This document shows positions 36,011 to 47,342 of a stretch of DNA of 64,000 bases, one piece after another. Below the pieces are notes generated by a model that worked only from the letters and a program-made list of their open reading frames with translations, was not told the origin of the DNA and made no database searches. The translations under genes were made by a program, and so were the position numbers. Within the stretch, counting starts at the first letter, position 1. Every line of letters starts with the position of its first letter. The stretch is from Anaerovorax odorimutans DSM 5092. GTDB lineage: Bacteria > Bacillota > Clostridia > Peptostreptococcales > Anaerovoracaceae. The stretch spans positions 16,207-80,206 of the forward strand of contig NZ_AUFC01000017.1 of assembly GCF_000426305.1 (NCBI RefSeq). The letters are read 5' to 3'.

Positions 36011-36748
36011 TTATAATTCTAATTCATACATTATCATAGATAAAGCAGCCATACCTGCTGTTTCAGTTCTCAAAATTGTCTTTCCTAAGGTAACACATTC
36101 AGCATTGATACTTTTTAGCTCTTTAGCTTCTTTATCAGAGAATCCGCCTTCAGGTCCAATAATCAAAGCAATATTCTTTGGTATATTATTTAAATTTCTA
36201 AGACTATCTTTTATTGAATAATTTTCTTCATTTTCATAAGGAAAAATAATCAACTCATAATCATCAAGATCATCTAACATTTCTTTAAAAGTCTTATTAT
36301 TGTTAACTAATGGTATAATTCCCCTTTTGCACTGCTTTACTGCTTCATCAGAAATTCTTTGCCAACGTTCTATTTTATTTTTAAAATTACCTTTATCGGT
36401 TACAACTGTTCTGTCTGTAAATACAGGTACAATAGAAGACACACCAAGTTCCACACATTTTTGAATAATGGTTTCCATTTTACCTTGTTTTGGAATACCT
36501 TGAAACAAGGTTACTTTTATTTCAGGTTCTCTTGCAAATTTTTGCTTATCTAAAATTTTAGCCTTTATACAATCTTTTTCCATAGAAATAATCTGTGTTT
36601 TATATTCAAATTCCACTGAATCAGAAATATCAATACAATCAGAAACATTAAGTCTTAATACTTTGGAGATATGTTTAATGTCCTCTTTATCTGTAATATT
36701 AATTGTATTATCCATTACATCTTTATTTAAAACAAAAAATCTACTCAT
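36011..36748 (-). CDS. rsmE: 16S rRNA m3U1498 methyltransferase RsmE
   Basis: This 245-residue SPOUT-class methyltransferase has an N-terminal PUA-like part (MSRFFVLNKDVMDNTI) and the C-terminal knot motifs ALIIGPEGGFSDKE and LGKTILRTETAGMAAL. It methylates U1498 of 16S rRNA. It follows prmA, the normal Firmicutes order. Confidence 0.95.
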   Translation of the reverse strand: MSRFFVLNKDVMDNTINITDKEDIKHISKVLRLNVSDCIDISDSVEFEYKTQIISMEKDCIKAKILDKQKFAREPEIKVTLFQGIPKQGKMETIIQKCVELGVSSIVPVFTDRTVVTDKGNFKNKIERWQRISDEAVKQCKRGIIPLVNNNKTFKEMLDDLDDYELIIFPYENEENYSIKDSLRNLNNIPKNIALIIGPEGGFSDKEAKELKSINAECVTLGKTILRTETAGMAALSMIMYELEL

Positions 36749-36787
36749 AATAACCCTTCCTTTTTATAGATAGGAAAAACTTTTAGT

Positions 36788-37801
36788 TTATTTATTAATC
36801 AAACGTGCTGCTATTGCACACCATTCATCATCTTCCAAAATTTCTAAAATTTCAAATCCGCATTTTTCTATTACAGAAGCAACTTTTTCCTTTTTTTCAA
36901 TGAGAATTCCTGATGAAATATAAATACTTTTTCCCTTTAAATGCTTTACTATATCCTCTGTAAGCATAATAACTAAGTCAGCCATAAGATTTGCTGCAAC
37001 AATATCAGCTGAATATGAAAGACCTTTTGTTAAGTCACCTTCTAATACATCAATTTTCTCAGAAAGGCCATTTAATTTAATATTGTCTTTTGCTACATTA
37101 ACTGCTATAGGGTCTATTTCTATTCCCACCACTTTATCTGTGTTAAGAAGTGCTGCTGCCATAGATAAAATACCAGATCCACATCCCACATCTAAAACAC
37201 AATCTCCTTTTTCTATATATTTTTCTAAAAGTTTCACACATAATGAAGTTGTAGGGTGTGATCCTGTTCCAAATGCCATACCTGGATCTATTTCTATAAT
37301 AAGTTCATGATCCTTTTGTTTTTCATATTTTTGCCAAGTAGGTTTTATAACAATTCTATCAGTAATTTTTACTGGTTTAAAATATTGTTTCCAGTTATCC
37401 TTCCAATCTGAATCATCAACAGTATTACTTTCAACATATAATCTTCCTAAAACATTAGTCTCTCCATTAAATCCGTCTTTTCCTACTGTTTTAATTTCAC
37501 CAAAGAAACCTTCCATTTCATTTGATTTCAATTTCATTACATCTTCTTTAATTAGCTGAAGCCTTTTGTCATCTTCATCGTTTTGTTCTAAATAAAATGT
37601 TATTTTTGTTTCTGTGTCTTTTAAGTTCATCAAATTTTCATCAACATAATCCCAGTCATAAGTATTCTTCTTGTCTAAAAACTCAATAAAATCTTTAGAA
37701 TCTTCAATTTCAAAGCCTACAACTTCATGATTCATAAGAATGTCTGTAAGAGGCTCAATTCCCGACGTTGTCGTATATATTTTTACCTCATTGTATTTCA
37801 T
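36788..37801 (-). CDS. prmA: Ribosomal protein L11 methyltransferase
   Basis: This 337-residue SAM-dependent methyltransferase has the PrmA motif EIDPGMAFGTGSHPTTSLCV, the SAM-binding VLDVGCGSGILSMAAALL and VAANLMADL (post-I catalytic region). It trimethylates ribosomal protein L11. It lies about 78 bases downstream of dnaJ, behind the terminator at 37831. Confidence 0.95.
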   Translation of the reverse strand: MKYNEVKIYTTTSGIEPLTDILMNHEVVGFEIEDSKDFIEFLDKKNTYDWDYVDENLMNLKDTETKITFYLEQNDEDDKRLQLIKEDVMKLKSNEMEGFFGEIKTVGKDGFNGETNVLGRLYVESNTVDDSDWKDNWKQYFKPVKITDRIVIKPTWQKYEKQKDHELIIEIDPGMAFGTGSHPTTSLCVKLLEKYIEKGDCVLDVGCGSGILSMAAALLNTDKVVGIEIDPIAVNVAKDNIKLNGLSEKIDVLEGDLTKGLSYSADIVAANLMADLVIMLTEDIVKHLKGKSIYISSGILIEKKEKVASVIEKCGFEILEILEDDEWCAIAARLINK

Positions 37802-37830
37802 ATCCGTTACTACCTTTCATATCTTATTGA

Positions 37831-37876
37831 TATAAACAAAATAGAGCATTGATAAAAACAATGCTCTTTTGTTTAT
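37831..37876 (-). terminator. Terminator directly after dnaJ
   Basis: TATAAACAAAA-AGAGCATTG and CAATGCTCT-TTTGTTTATA form a stem of about 19 pairs with one bulge. It starts two bases past the dnaJ stop codon. It should end most heat-shock transcripts, with some readthrough to prmA. Confidence 0.8.
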
Positions 37877-37878
37877 AC

Positions 37879-39033
37879 TTATTTAAAAAGTTCCTTCATT
37901 GTTTCTGTAAAGCCTTTTTTCTTCACATAACTCTCTTGATTTAAAGAATTTCCTAATTTTTTAATAAGCTTTTTCTGTTCGCTATTTAATTTTGTAGGTA
38001 CTTCCAGGTTTACCTTAACATATAAATCTCCTACTTTTGAACTTCTTAAACTTTTTATTCCTTTACCTTTTAATCTAAATACAGTTTCCGGTTGTGTTCC
38101 CGGAGGTATTTTATAAGAAACTTTTTCTTTTAAGGTTGGAACTATAAGTTCATCTCCAAGAGCTGCCTGATTAAATGTAATTGGAATTTCAATCCATAAA
38201 TCAGTATCTTTACGTTTAAATAATTTATGCGGTAAAACACTGATAACTACATATAAATCTCCGTTTAGACCTCCATTACTACCTGGTTCACCTTGACCCT
38301 TTATAGATATTACTGAATCATTATCAACACCTGCAGGAATATCTACAGAAATAGTAACATTTTTTCTAACTTTACCTGTACCATTACAGTTATGACATGG
38401 TTTTTCAACCACCTGGCCTGTGCCACCACATTTGTCACAAGTTTGTGCAGTTGTAAATTGTCCAAAAGGTGTTTTTTGTGTTGCTCTTACTTCCCCCAAA
38501 CCATTACATTTAGGACAGGTAATTTTTGAAGAACCACTTTCAGCTCCACTTCCATTACAGCTCTCACAGGCAACATATTTATAAATCTCAATTTTCTTTT
38601 TAACACCAAATGCAGCTTCATCAAAGCTTATTGTTATATTTTTTTGTAAATCTTGACCTTTTCTAGGCCCATTCCTTCTTCGTGATCCTGCTTGGTTGTA
38701 AGATCCACCGCCAAACATACCACCAAATAGGTCTCCGAAAATGTCTTCAAATCCACCTCCGAAACCGCCTCCAAAGCCACCGCCGCCTCCAAATCCTGCA
38801 TTTGGATCTACACCGGCATGACCAAATCTATCATATTTATCCTTTTTCTGAGGGTCAGAAAGAACACTATACGCTTCATTTACTTCTTTGAATTTTTCTT
38901 CAGCGGCTTTATCTCCAGTATTACGGTCAGGATGGAACTCCATAGCCTTTTTTCTGTAGGCTTTTTTTATTTCATCATCTGATGCGCCCTTACTTATTCC
39001 AAGGACCTCATAGAAATCTCTCTTTTCTGCCAT
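37879..39033 (-). CDS. dnaJ: Chaperone DnaJ
   Basis: This 384-residue type I J-protein has a J-domain (HPD in FHPDRNTGDK) and a Gly/Phe-rich linker (residues 75-120). Four CxxCxGxG-type zinc repeats follow (CESCNGSG, CPKCNGLG, CDKCGGTG, CHNCNGTG), then the C-terminal substrate domains. It delivers clients to DnaK. Regulation is through CIRCE upstream of hrcA. Confidence 0.97.
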   Translation of the reverse strand: MAEKRDFYEVLGISKGASDDEIKKAYRKKAMEFHPDRNTGDKAAEEKFKEVNEAYSVLSDPQKKDKYDRFGHAGVDPNAGFGGGGGFGGGFGGGFEDIFGDLFGGMFGGGSYNQAGSRRRNGPRKGQDLQKNITISFDEAAFGVKKKIEIYKYVACESCNGSGAESGSSKITCPKCNGLGEVRATQKTPFGQFTTAQTCDKCGGTGQVVEKPCHNCNGTGKVRKNVTISVDIPAGVDNDSVISIKGQGEPGSNGGLNGDLYVVISVLPHKLFKRKDTDLWIEIPITFNQAALGDELIVPTLKEKVSYKIPPGTQPETVFRLKGKGIKSLRSSKVGDLYVKVNLEVPTKLNSEQKKLIKKLGNSLNQESYVKKKGFTETMKELFK

Positions 39034-39059
39034 TGCTTTAACCCTCTCCTATACTCTCA

Positions 39060-39085
39060 TTAGGGCGGTTAAAAAACCGCCCTAA
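39060..39085 (-). other. Stem-loop between dnaK and dnaJ
   Basis: TTAGGGCGGTT and AACCGCCCTAA form an 11-base GC-rich stem with a four-base loop. No U-run follows it on the minus strand, so it is more likely an mRNA processing or stability element than a terminator. Confidence 0.6.
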
Positions 39086-39093
39086 TTACTTTA

Positions 39094-40977
39094 CTATTTT
39101 TTTTGTTCATCGTCAACTACTTCATAATCTGCATCAACTACATTATCTTGCTGTTGTGAACCGTTATCCTGTCCACCAGCTCCAGCCATATTGTTTGGAT
39201 CAAATCCTCCCATGTTTGGATCTGCACCGCCTTGAGCAGCTTGAGCCTGTTCATACATCTTAGCTGAAATAGTATGGAATTCATTTGTTAAAGCTTCAGT
39301 TTTTGTTTTAATTTCTTCAATATTATTACCTTCTAACGCTTTAGAAAGTTCCTCTTTTGCGTTATTTACTTTAGTTTTTTCATCATCGCTTAGATTAGCT
39401 TCCATTTCTTTCATTGCTTTTTCTGTCTCATAAACTAAAGTTTCAGCTCTATTTCTAATATCAATTTCTTCTTTCTTTTTCTTATCTTCTTCGGCATATT
39501 GTTCAGCTTCTTTAACCTTAGCCTTAATTTCATCTTCTGATAATTTTGTAGAAGATGTAATTGTAATTCTTTGTTCTTTACCTGTTCCCATATCTTTTGC
39601 ACTTACATTTACAATACCATTTGCATCAATATCAAAAGTAACTTCTATCTGAGGAATACCACGAGGTGCTGGAGGAATTCCTGTAAGCTGGAATCTTCCA
39701 AGTGTAATATTCCCTGCTGCCATTTCTCTTTCACCCTGCATTACATGTATATCTACTGCGGTTTGATTATCTGCTGCGGTTGAGAAGATTTGACTCTTCT
39801 TTGTTGGGATAGTTGTATTTCTCTCAATTAACTTAGTTGCTACTCCACCTAATGTTTCAATAGAAAGTGATAATGGAGTTACATCAAGAAGTAATACATC
39901 ATTTACTTCTCCTGTTAATACACCTGCCTGAATTGCAGCACCTATAGCAACACATTCATCCGGGTTAATACCTTTAAAAGGATCTTTTCCTGTAATCTTC
40001 TTTACAGCTTCCTGTACTGCCGGAATTCTTGTTGAACCGCCTACAAGAATTACTTTTTCAATATCACTGTTAGTTATACCTGCATCAGACATTGCTTTTC
40101 TCATAGGTTCAATTGTTTTTTCTACTAAATCAGATGTAAGTTGATCAAACTTAGCTCTTGTAATATCCATGTCTAAATGTAATGGACCATCAGCATTTAC
40201 AGTAATGAAAGGTAAATTAACATTTACAGTTTGTGAACTTGACAGTTCCTTCTTAGCCTTTTCTGCAGCTTCTTTTAATCTCTGGTGTGCCATTTTATCT
40301 TTTCTAAGATCTACACCATTTTCTTTTGCAAAATTATCTGCAATGAAATTAATAAGAGCTTCGTCAAAGTCATCTCCTCCAAGCTTATTATTTCCACTTG
40401 TTGCAAGTACTTCAAATACTCCGTCACCTAATTCAAGAATAGATACATCAAAAGTACCTCCACCTAAATCATATACTAAAATTTTATGATGAGTTTGATC
40501 CTTATCAAGGCCATAAGCTAATGATGCTGCTGTTGGCTCATTTATAATTCTCTTAACATCAAGACCTGCTATCTTACCTGCATCTTTTGTAGCCTGCTTC
40601 TGACTGTCTGTAAAATATGCGGGTACAGTAATAACCGCTTCTGTAACTTTTTCACCTAAATATGACTCAGCATCTGCTTTTAGCTTTCCTAATATCATAG
40701 CAGAAATATCTTGTGGTGTATAAGGCTTTCCATCAATTTCAACCTTATGATCTTCACCCATATGTCTTTTAATAGATGCAATCGTTCTGTCAGGATTTGT
40801 TATAGCCTGTCTTTTTGCAGTTTCTCCTACAAGTCTTTCACCATTCTTAGCAAATCCTACTATAGAAGGAGTTGTTCTATTACCTTCCGCATTAGCTATT
40901 ACTACTGGTTCTCCACCTTCAAGTACAGCAACACATGAATTTGTTGTTCCTAAATCAATTCCTATTATTTTTCCCAT
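39094..40977 (-). CDS. dnaK: Chaperone DnaK (Hsp70)
   Basis: This 627-residue Hsp70 has the ATPase signatures [28 protein letters not shown] and [14 protein letters not shown]. The hydrophobic linker reads [12 protein letters not shown], and the tail has the usual [10 protein letters not shown] ending. It folds and protects proteins with DnaJ and GrpE. Clean AAAGGAG ribosome site. Confidence 0.98.
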   Translation of the reverse strand: MGKIIGIDLGTTNSCVAVLEGGEPVVIANAEGNRTTPSIVGFAKNGERLVGETAKRQAITNPDRTIASIKRHMGEDHKVEIDGKPYTPQDISAMILGKLKADAESYLGEKVTEAVITVPAYFTDSQKQATKDAGKIAGLDVKRIINEPTAASLAYGLDKDQTHHKILVYDLGGGTFDVSILELGDGVFEVLATSGNNKLGGDDFDEALINFIADNFAKENGVDLRKDKMAHQRLKEAAEKAKKELSSSQTVNVNLPFITVNADGPLHLDMDITRAKFDQLTSDLVEKTIEPMRKAMSDAGITNSDIEKVILVGGSTRIPAVQEAVKKITGKDPFKGINPDECVAIGAAIQAGVLTGEVNDVLLLDVTPLSLSIETLGGVATKLIERNTTIPTKKSQIFSTAADNQTAVDIHVMQGEREMAAGNITLGRFQLTGIPPAPRGIPQIEVTFDIDANGIVNVSAKDMGTGKEQRITITSSTKLSEDEIKAKVKEAEQYAEEDKKKKEEIDIRNRAETLVYETEKAMKEMEANLSDDEKTKVNNAKEELSKALEGNNIEEIKTKTEALTNEFHTISAKMYEQAQAAQGGADPNMGGFDPNNMAGAGGQDNGSQQQDNVVDADYEVVDDEQKK

Positions 40978-41076
40978 AATTAATTTCTCCTTTTCTAATC
41001 ATTATCAATTATTTTGCCTAATTAGCAATTAAATATATTTCTTAAATTTAAGTAATTTTAAGTAAACAAAATTATC

Positions 41077-41691
41077 TTATTCAGATACTTTTACCATAGC
41101 AGGTCTGATTACTTTATTATTTAAAGTATACCCCTTCTGCAATACTAATATGACCTTTCCACTTTCATGCTCATCAGAACTTTCTGTAAGAACTGCATGA
41201 TGGAAATTGGGATCAAAATCCTCCCCTTTTGCATTAATCTCTTCAACCCCGCTTTTTTCCAATACCCCCTTAAGCTGTTTAAAAATCTTGCCCATTCCTT
41301 CTGTAAAGCTTTCATTCTCTTCAGATTTATGATCAAGTGCTCTTTCAAAATTATCTATTACATTAAGCAATTCCAAAACGATTTTCTCGTTGGCAAATGC
41401 ATAAATGTCACTTTTTTCTTTTTCTACTCTTCTTTTATAATTCTGGAAATCTGCTGCAAGTCTTAAATACTTTGTATTACCTTCCTCATCTTCAGAAGAC
41501 ATTGCATTTTCTTCAACTTTTTTGTCTTTCTTTGACTCCTCTTTTTTACCAGTTTTTTTATTTTCTTTTGACTCCTTATTAACTTCTTCAGATTGTGATT
41601 TATTATCAGACTCTTTTTTTGGAGTTTCCTCTGTCTTAGAATCGATATCCTCTATATCAATTTCATTTTCGACATCTTTCTTTTTATTCAT
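41077..41691 (-). CDS. grpE: Nucleotide exchange factor GrpE
   Basis: This 204-residue protein has a long charged Lys/Glu N-terminal region (1-65) and then the GrpE coiled coil (RLAADFQNYKRRVEKEKSDI). The C-terminal beta domain has FDPNFHHAVLTE and VLQKGYTLNNKVIRPAMVKV. It releases ADP from DnaK. Its start overlaps the hrcA stop by eight bases. Confidence 0.96.
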   Translation of the reverse strand: MNKKKDVENEIDIEDIDSKTEETPKKESDNKSQSEEVNKESKENKKTGKKEESKKDKKVEENAMSSEDEEGNTKYLRLAADFQNYKRRVEKEKSDIYAFANEKIVLELLNVIDNFERALDHKSEENESFTEGMGKIFKQLKGVLEKSGVEEINAKGEDFDPNFHHAVLTESSDEHESGKVILVLQKGYTLNNKVIRPAMVKVSE

Positions 41692-42730
41692 CTTCCTGAT
41701 CTCCTTCCTCTAATAGATATGCTTTACTGATATTATCTGTCATATATTCTATTACTGAAATAACTTGATCATATCTCATTCTAGTCGGTCCTATTACTCC
41801 TAACTTCCCAATAAGCTTTCCATCCACTCTGTAAGTAGCTGTAATTAGACTAGACTCTCTCATAACATCATCAATATTTTCATTACCAATAGTAATAATC
41901 ATTCCATTTTCTCGACTTACAAGAACATCTGTAAAGTGTTTTTTATGACTAAGCATCTCTAAAAATATCTTTGCTTTTTCTATGTCATTATATTCCGGTA
42001 TTGAAAAAATATTGGTCAAACCATCCATATATAATTCTACATTAAGCATATCTTCTAATGTACTCATAAAGTTTGGCATAATATTTTGGGCTAATCTGCT
42101 CATAGCTTCAATATCTGTCTCAAAGTTTTTTATGATATCAAGGGTTAAAATATTACTTAAACTCTTTCCTTTATAATTATAAGTCATAGTTTTTGAAAGT
42201 AATGCCAAACCTTTTTCTGTATATGGAACTTTAATCTTTAACGCTGTATTAGATACTTTGCCGCTTTCTGTAACAATCATTAAAACTACAGTATGCTCAT
42301 CAACAGGTAAAAGATTAATATATTTAAGCTTATTTTCATTATGCTCTGGTGCAATAGCAAATGATGTAAGATTAGTTAGTTCAGAAAGTAATGAGGCTGC
42401 ATGTTTAATTGTTCTGTCAAGCTCGCTTAAATTTGAATTTATTTTTTCTTTAATAATTTTCTTTTTATCATCAGGCAGTTCATATTTTTCCATTAAAGCA
42501 TTTACATACAGTCTGTAAGCTTTATCTGAAGGAACACGTCCCGAAGATGTATGGGGATGAGTCAAAAAACCCATTTCTTCTAAATCAGACATTTCATTTC
42601 TAATAGTAGCAGGGCTTATTCCCATATTATACTTTTTAGAAAGGCTTCTGGAACCCACAGGTTCAGCTGATAGAATAAAATCTCCTATGATAGCTTGTAA
42701 TATTTTTAATTTTCTTTCAGTTAGCTCCAT
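41684..42730 (-). CDS. hrcA: Heat-inducible transcription repressor HrcA
   Basis: This 348-residue repressor has an N-terminal winged helix (ISPATIRNEMSDLEEMGFL, then HTSSGRVPSDKAYRLYV) and a GAF-like C-terminal domain. It binds the CIRCE operator and is held active by GroEL. The ATG at 42730 with GGTGAG is used; the frame opens at a TTG 12 bases earlier. It is first in the operon hrcA-grpE-dnaK-dnaJ. Confidence 0.96.
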   Translation of the reverse strand: MELTERKLKILQAIIGDFILSAEPVGSRSLSKKYNMGISPATIRNEMSDLEEMGFLTHPHTSSGRVPSDKAYRLYVNALMEKYELPDDKKKIIKEKINSNLSELDRTIKHAASLLSELTNLTSFAIAPEHNENKLKYINLLPVDEHTVVLMIVTESGKVSNTALKIKVPYTEKGLALLSKTMTYNYKGKSLSNILTLDIIKNFETDIEAMSRLAQNIMPNFMSTLEDMLNVELYMDGLTNIFSIPEYNDIEKAKIFLEMLSHKKHFTDVLVSRENGMIITIGNENIDDVMRESSLITATYRVDGKLIGKLGVIGPTRMRYDQVISVIEYMTDNISKAYLLEEGDQEDE

Positions 42731-42777
42731 AATTCTCACCAATTTCTATAAAAAAACTTTAAGTCAAATTTTCTTTG

Positions 42778-42804
42778 TTAGCACTCAAGTTCAGTGAGTG
42801 CTAA
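42778..42804 (-). promoter_or_regulatory. CIRCE operator
   Basis: TTAGCACTC, nine bases, GAGTGCTAA: a perfect match to the CIRCE inverted repeat, in the 5' leader of hrcA just after the promoter. HrcA is expected to repress the operon here. Confidence 0.98.
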
Positions 42805-42815
42805 CCTTTAGTTTT

Positions 42816-42844
42816 AATTTAACACTGTTGCATTGGAATGTCAA
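42816..42844 (-). promoter_or_regulatory. Sigma-A promoter of the hrcA operon
   Basis: TTGACA (42844-42839) and TAAATT (42821-42816) on the minus strand are 17 bases apart. CIRCE starts about 12 bases after the -10 box. Confidence 0.85.
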
Positions 42845-42960
42845 CAGTGTTTTATGATTTGTTTAATATTTTTTTATATTTTTTAATCTATTATCTATTT
42901 ACCCCATATGATATAATTATAAACATAAAAATAAAAAAAATTTATAAAGGAGATATAACT

Positions 42961-43593
42961 ATGAATAGTAAAATTATCATTACTATAGCTAGGCAATTTG
43001 GAAGCGGCGGAAGAGAAATCGGCAAAAACTTAGCTAATGAGCTCAATATTGCTTTCTACGATAAAGACTTAATTAAAATTGCTGCTGAAGAAAGTGGAAT
43101 TCATGAAGAATTATTTGAAAATGTTGATGAAAATCATAAAAATAGTTTTTGGGATAATATGGCATATAATACCACATCATTTGGAAATCCCTTTTCTTCC
43201 GGAAGCGATATCCCTATAAATGATAAACTTTTTATTATTCAGTCAAATGTTATTAAGGAACTCGCCGAAAAGGATTCTTGCGTTATAGTCGGCAGATGTG
43301 CTGATTATATTTTAAAAAGCAATCCTAATGCAATACATATTTTTATTCATTCTAATAAAGAAGATAAAATAAATAGGATTATTAACTCATATGGTATACC
43401 AGCTGAAAATGCTGAAGTTTTAATGATTAAAACAGATAAAAAGCGTGCCACATATCATAATTATTATTCCTCAGGGAAATGGGGAAAAGCAGAAAATTAT
43501 AATTTAGCTATTGACAGCAACGTGCTTGGTATTTCAGGTACCGTTGAAATAATAAAAAAGTTTGCACAAATAAAATTTAATTTATCATTGTAA
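42961..43593 (+). CDS. Cytidylate kinase-like family protein
   Basis: This 210-residue protein belongs to the cytidylate-kinase-like family (PF13189-type). It has the P-loop-like ITIARQFGSGGREIGKNLA and, later, VIVGRCADYILK and YYSSGKWGKAENYNLAIDS. True Cmk is a different family, so the substrate is uncertain. The ATG at 42961 has AAAGGAGATATAACT upstream. Its end overlaps the convergent acyltransferase gene by 17 bases. Confidence 0.88.
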   Translation: MNSKIIITIARQFGSGGREIGKNLANELNIAFYDKDLIKIAAEESGIHEELFENVDENHKNSFWDNMAYNTTSFGNPFSSGSDIPINDKLFIIQSNVIKELAEKDSCVIVGRCADYILKSNPNAIHIFIHSNKEDKINRIINSYGIPAENAEVLMIKTDKKRATYHNYYSSGKWGKAENYNLAIDSNVLGISGTVEIIKKFAQIKFNLSL

Positions 43594-44611
43594 AACTTTG
43601 TAATATTTTTTTCATTTGAAATAAGCCTAAATTAAAGAACTTTTTTAAAGTGTTATAAATTATATCAATCATACTTTTATATGTATCTGCCACAATCTGC
43701 CGTGATAATAGCCATACAGATAAAGCTGCTGTAAGTAAAATTAATAAATAATTAACTATATTTTCACCGCTGAAAATTTCAAACCCTTTAATTATGTAAC
43801 GAATTATAATATGCATAGTATAAACAGACATTGTATTTTTTCCTATATACGATAACTTAGTTTTTTTATTAGGTACCAAAATCAGAAAAACCACAATCCA
43901 TGCTAAGGCTATAATTGATATAAAAATTCGTATAACAATTCCTTCTATATTAGAAATTCCCAAATTGTTATACGATGATTTAAAATACCAAGCATCAATA
44001 GGTATTTTATTAAAATATGACAAAATTGCAGAAAATCCAACAAGAATAAAAGATACAAATATCCCTACACCTTTAGGAATTTGCTGTATCTTTTTAATAT
44101 GTTCTTCTTTAGAAAAATATCCTAATAAAAAAAATGGTAAGAATCCAATAATTCTAGCTATAGATAAAGTTTCATCTATGCTATCAATACATCCTGAAAG
44201 TAAAGAAAGAATTACACTTATTGGTAATATATATTGTATATTTATCAAGTCTTTTAAAAAATATCTATAAACAAACATATTTAATAAATACCAAAGGGCC
44301 ATAGTTGGCAATGTTATATCGAAATTTGCTTCTCCAAATATAAAATATCTGATTGTATACATAATAGGCATGAGTACAAAATAAGGGAATAAAAAAGATT
44401 TAAAGGCTGTCTCCCTACATTTATCAACATGCTTTGAAAAATATCCTGATACAAATAAAAATCCCTGCATAATAAATGAGAATGATGTAATATAAATAAC
44501 TCCTCCAATGGTATTTGCTTCAAACGTAGCAGAAACTCTTATATAATGTGCAAAAACTACAAAAAAAATTAAAATTGCTTTTAAATTATCAAATAAATAA
44601 TTTCTAATCAT
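43577..44611 (-). CDS. Acyltransferase 3 family membrane protein
   Basis: This 344-residue protein has about ten membrane helices and an acyltransferase-3 start: NYLFDNLKAILIFFVVFAHYI with the catalytic His in VFAHY, followed by SFSFIMQGFLFVSGYFSK. Such proteins O-acetylate or acylate surface sugars; fucose O-acetylase-like relatives are close in length. The target is unknown. It lies just after glpK on the same strand. Confidence 0.85.
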   Translation of the reverse strand: MIRNYLFDNLKAILIFFVVFAHYIRVSATFEANTIGGVIYITSFSFIMQGFLFVSGYFSKHVDKCRETAFKSFLFPYFVLMPIMYTIRYFIFGEANFDITLPTMALWYLLNMFVYRYFLKDLINIQYILPISVILSLLSGCIDSIDETLSIARIIGFLPFFLLGYFSKEEHIKKIQQIPKGVGIFVSFILVGFSAILSYFNKIPIDAWYFKSSYNNLGISNIEGIVIRIFISIIALAWIVVFLILVPNKKTKLSYIGKNTMSVYTMHIIIRYIIKGFEIFSGENIVNYLLILLTAALSVWLLSRQIVADTYKSMIDIIYNTLKKFFNLGLFQMKKILQSFTMIN

Positions 44612-44656
44612 TTTTCTTCCTGTCAATATGTATATTTAATAAAATTATAATTTATA

Positions 44657-46177
<1,521 letters not shown>

Positions 46178-46187
46178 TTAAATTTAT

Positions 46188-47318
46188 TTATACAAATTCT
46201 GCTAGTATTTTATTGGATATATTAATACCTTGTCTGGTAAATCTTAGCTTGCCATTTTCTGTTTTTAATAATTTACCTTTTATAAATTTATCTATTTCTT
46301 CACCATATATATCAATTATATTTTTTTTAAATCTTTGCTCAAAATCATATAAATCAATACCTTGAATCTTTCGCATACCCGTAATAATATATTCACAAAT
46401 ATCATCTTCTTCAGAGTTTTTATGCTGCCATTCCAAAATAGGAACATCTGTACTATTGTATAAATTAAAATCTTTTGTATTACTAAATCGGATTCCATTT
46501 ATATATGAATGAGCCCCTAACCCTATACCTAAATAATTATCTAAAGACCAATATTTCAAATTATGCTTGCACTCAAATCCCATCTTTGCCGCATTTGATA
46601 TTTCATAATGATTATAGCTATATAATATTAAAAAATCTAAAGCCAATTCATACATCTGACGATCTAATTCATCAGGGATTTCCTTAAAATTACCTTCTTG
46701 GAAATCACGGAAAAAAGGAGTTCCTTCCTCTAACTGTAAACTGTAAAAAGAGATATGTTCAGGTTGAAGTTTAATAATTTTTTGCAAAGTGTCTTTCCAA
46801 ATTATCATGTCCATGTTGGGCACAGCAAACATTAAATCCATATTAATATTCTTAAATCCGCAGTCTCTTGCTAAACTATAGCTTTTAAAAACATCATTTA
46901 CTTCATATACTCTGCCCATATAATTTAAAAGGTTTTGATTTAAAGATTGAACTCCTATACTCAGCCTGTTAATACCAGTTTGTAGATAAGTATTAAGTTT
47001 ATTTCTACTTAGAGTTTTCGGATTAGACTCAATAGTAATCTCTGCGTCATTTTTTATATTAAAATTAGCCCTAACAGCAGTCATAAGTTCTGCTATCAAG
47101 GCTTCATTCACAAGGGAAGGAGTACCACCACCTATAAATATAGTATCTACATAAAACTTTTTATCGTAAACTTTGCCGTAATACTCCAATTCCTTTTTTA
47201 ATACATTAAAATATTTTATTTGATCTTCTAACAAACTCCCGCCAAAAGACACAAAATCACAGTAATTACATTTCCTAATGCAAAAAGGAATATGTATATA
47301 GATACCTAGATTCTTCAA
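46188..47318 (-). CDS. hemW: HemW-like radical SAM heme chaperone
   Basis: This 376-residue radical-SAM protein of the HemN/HemW family has the motif IPFCIRKCNYCDFVS at the very N-terminus and lacks the N-terminal extension of true coproporphyrinogen dehydrogenase HemN. The HemW region GGGTPSLV and SIGVQSLNQ are seen. HemW is thought to insert heme into proteins. The start is a TTG with GGGAGCG upstream. It follows lepA by 24 bases, the standard order. Confidence 0.92.
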   Translation of the reverse strand: MKNLGIYIHIPFCIRKCNYCDFVSFGGSLLEDQIKYFNVLKKELEYYGKVYDKKFYVDTIFIGGGTPSLVNEALIAELMTAVRANFNIKNDAEITIESNPKTLSRNKLNTYLQTGINRLSIGVQSLNQNLLNYMGRVYEVNDVFKSYSLARDCGFKNINMDLMFAVPNMDMIIWKDTLQKIIKLQPEHISFYSLQLEEGTPFFRDFQEGNFKEIPDELDRQMYELALDFLILYSYNHYEISNAAKMGFECKHNLKYWSLDNYLGIGLGAHSYINGIRFSNTKDFNLYNSTDVPILEWQHKNSEEDDICEYIITGMRKIQGIDLYDFEQRFKKNIIDIYGEEIDKFIKGKLLKTENGKLRFTRQGINISNKILAEFV

Positions 47319-47342
47319 AAAATTTCGCTCCCTTTAAACAAA

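Noticed and set aside
39060..39085. dnaK-dnaJ hairpin considered as an intrinsic terminator
   Set aside because: No U-run follows the stem on the transcribed strand, so I list it as a stem-loop only.
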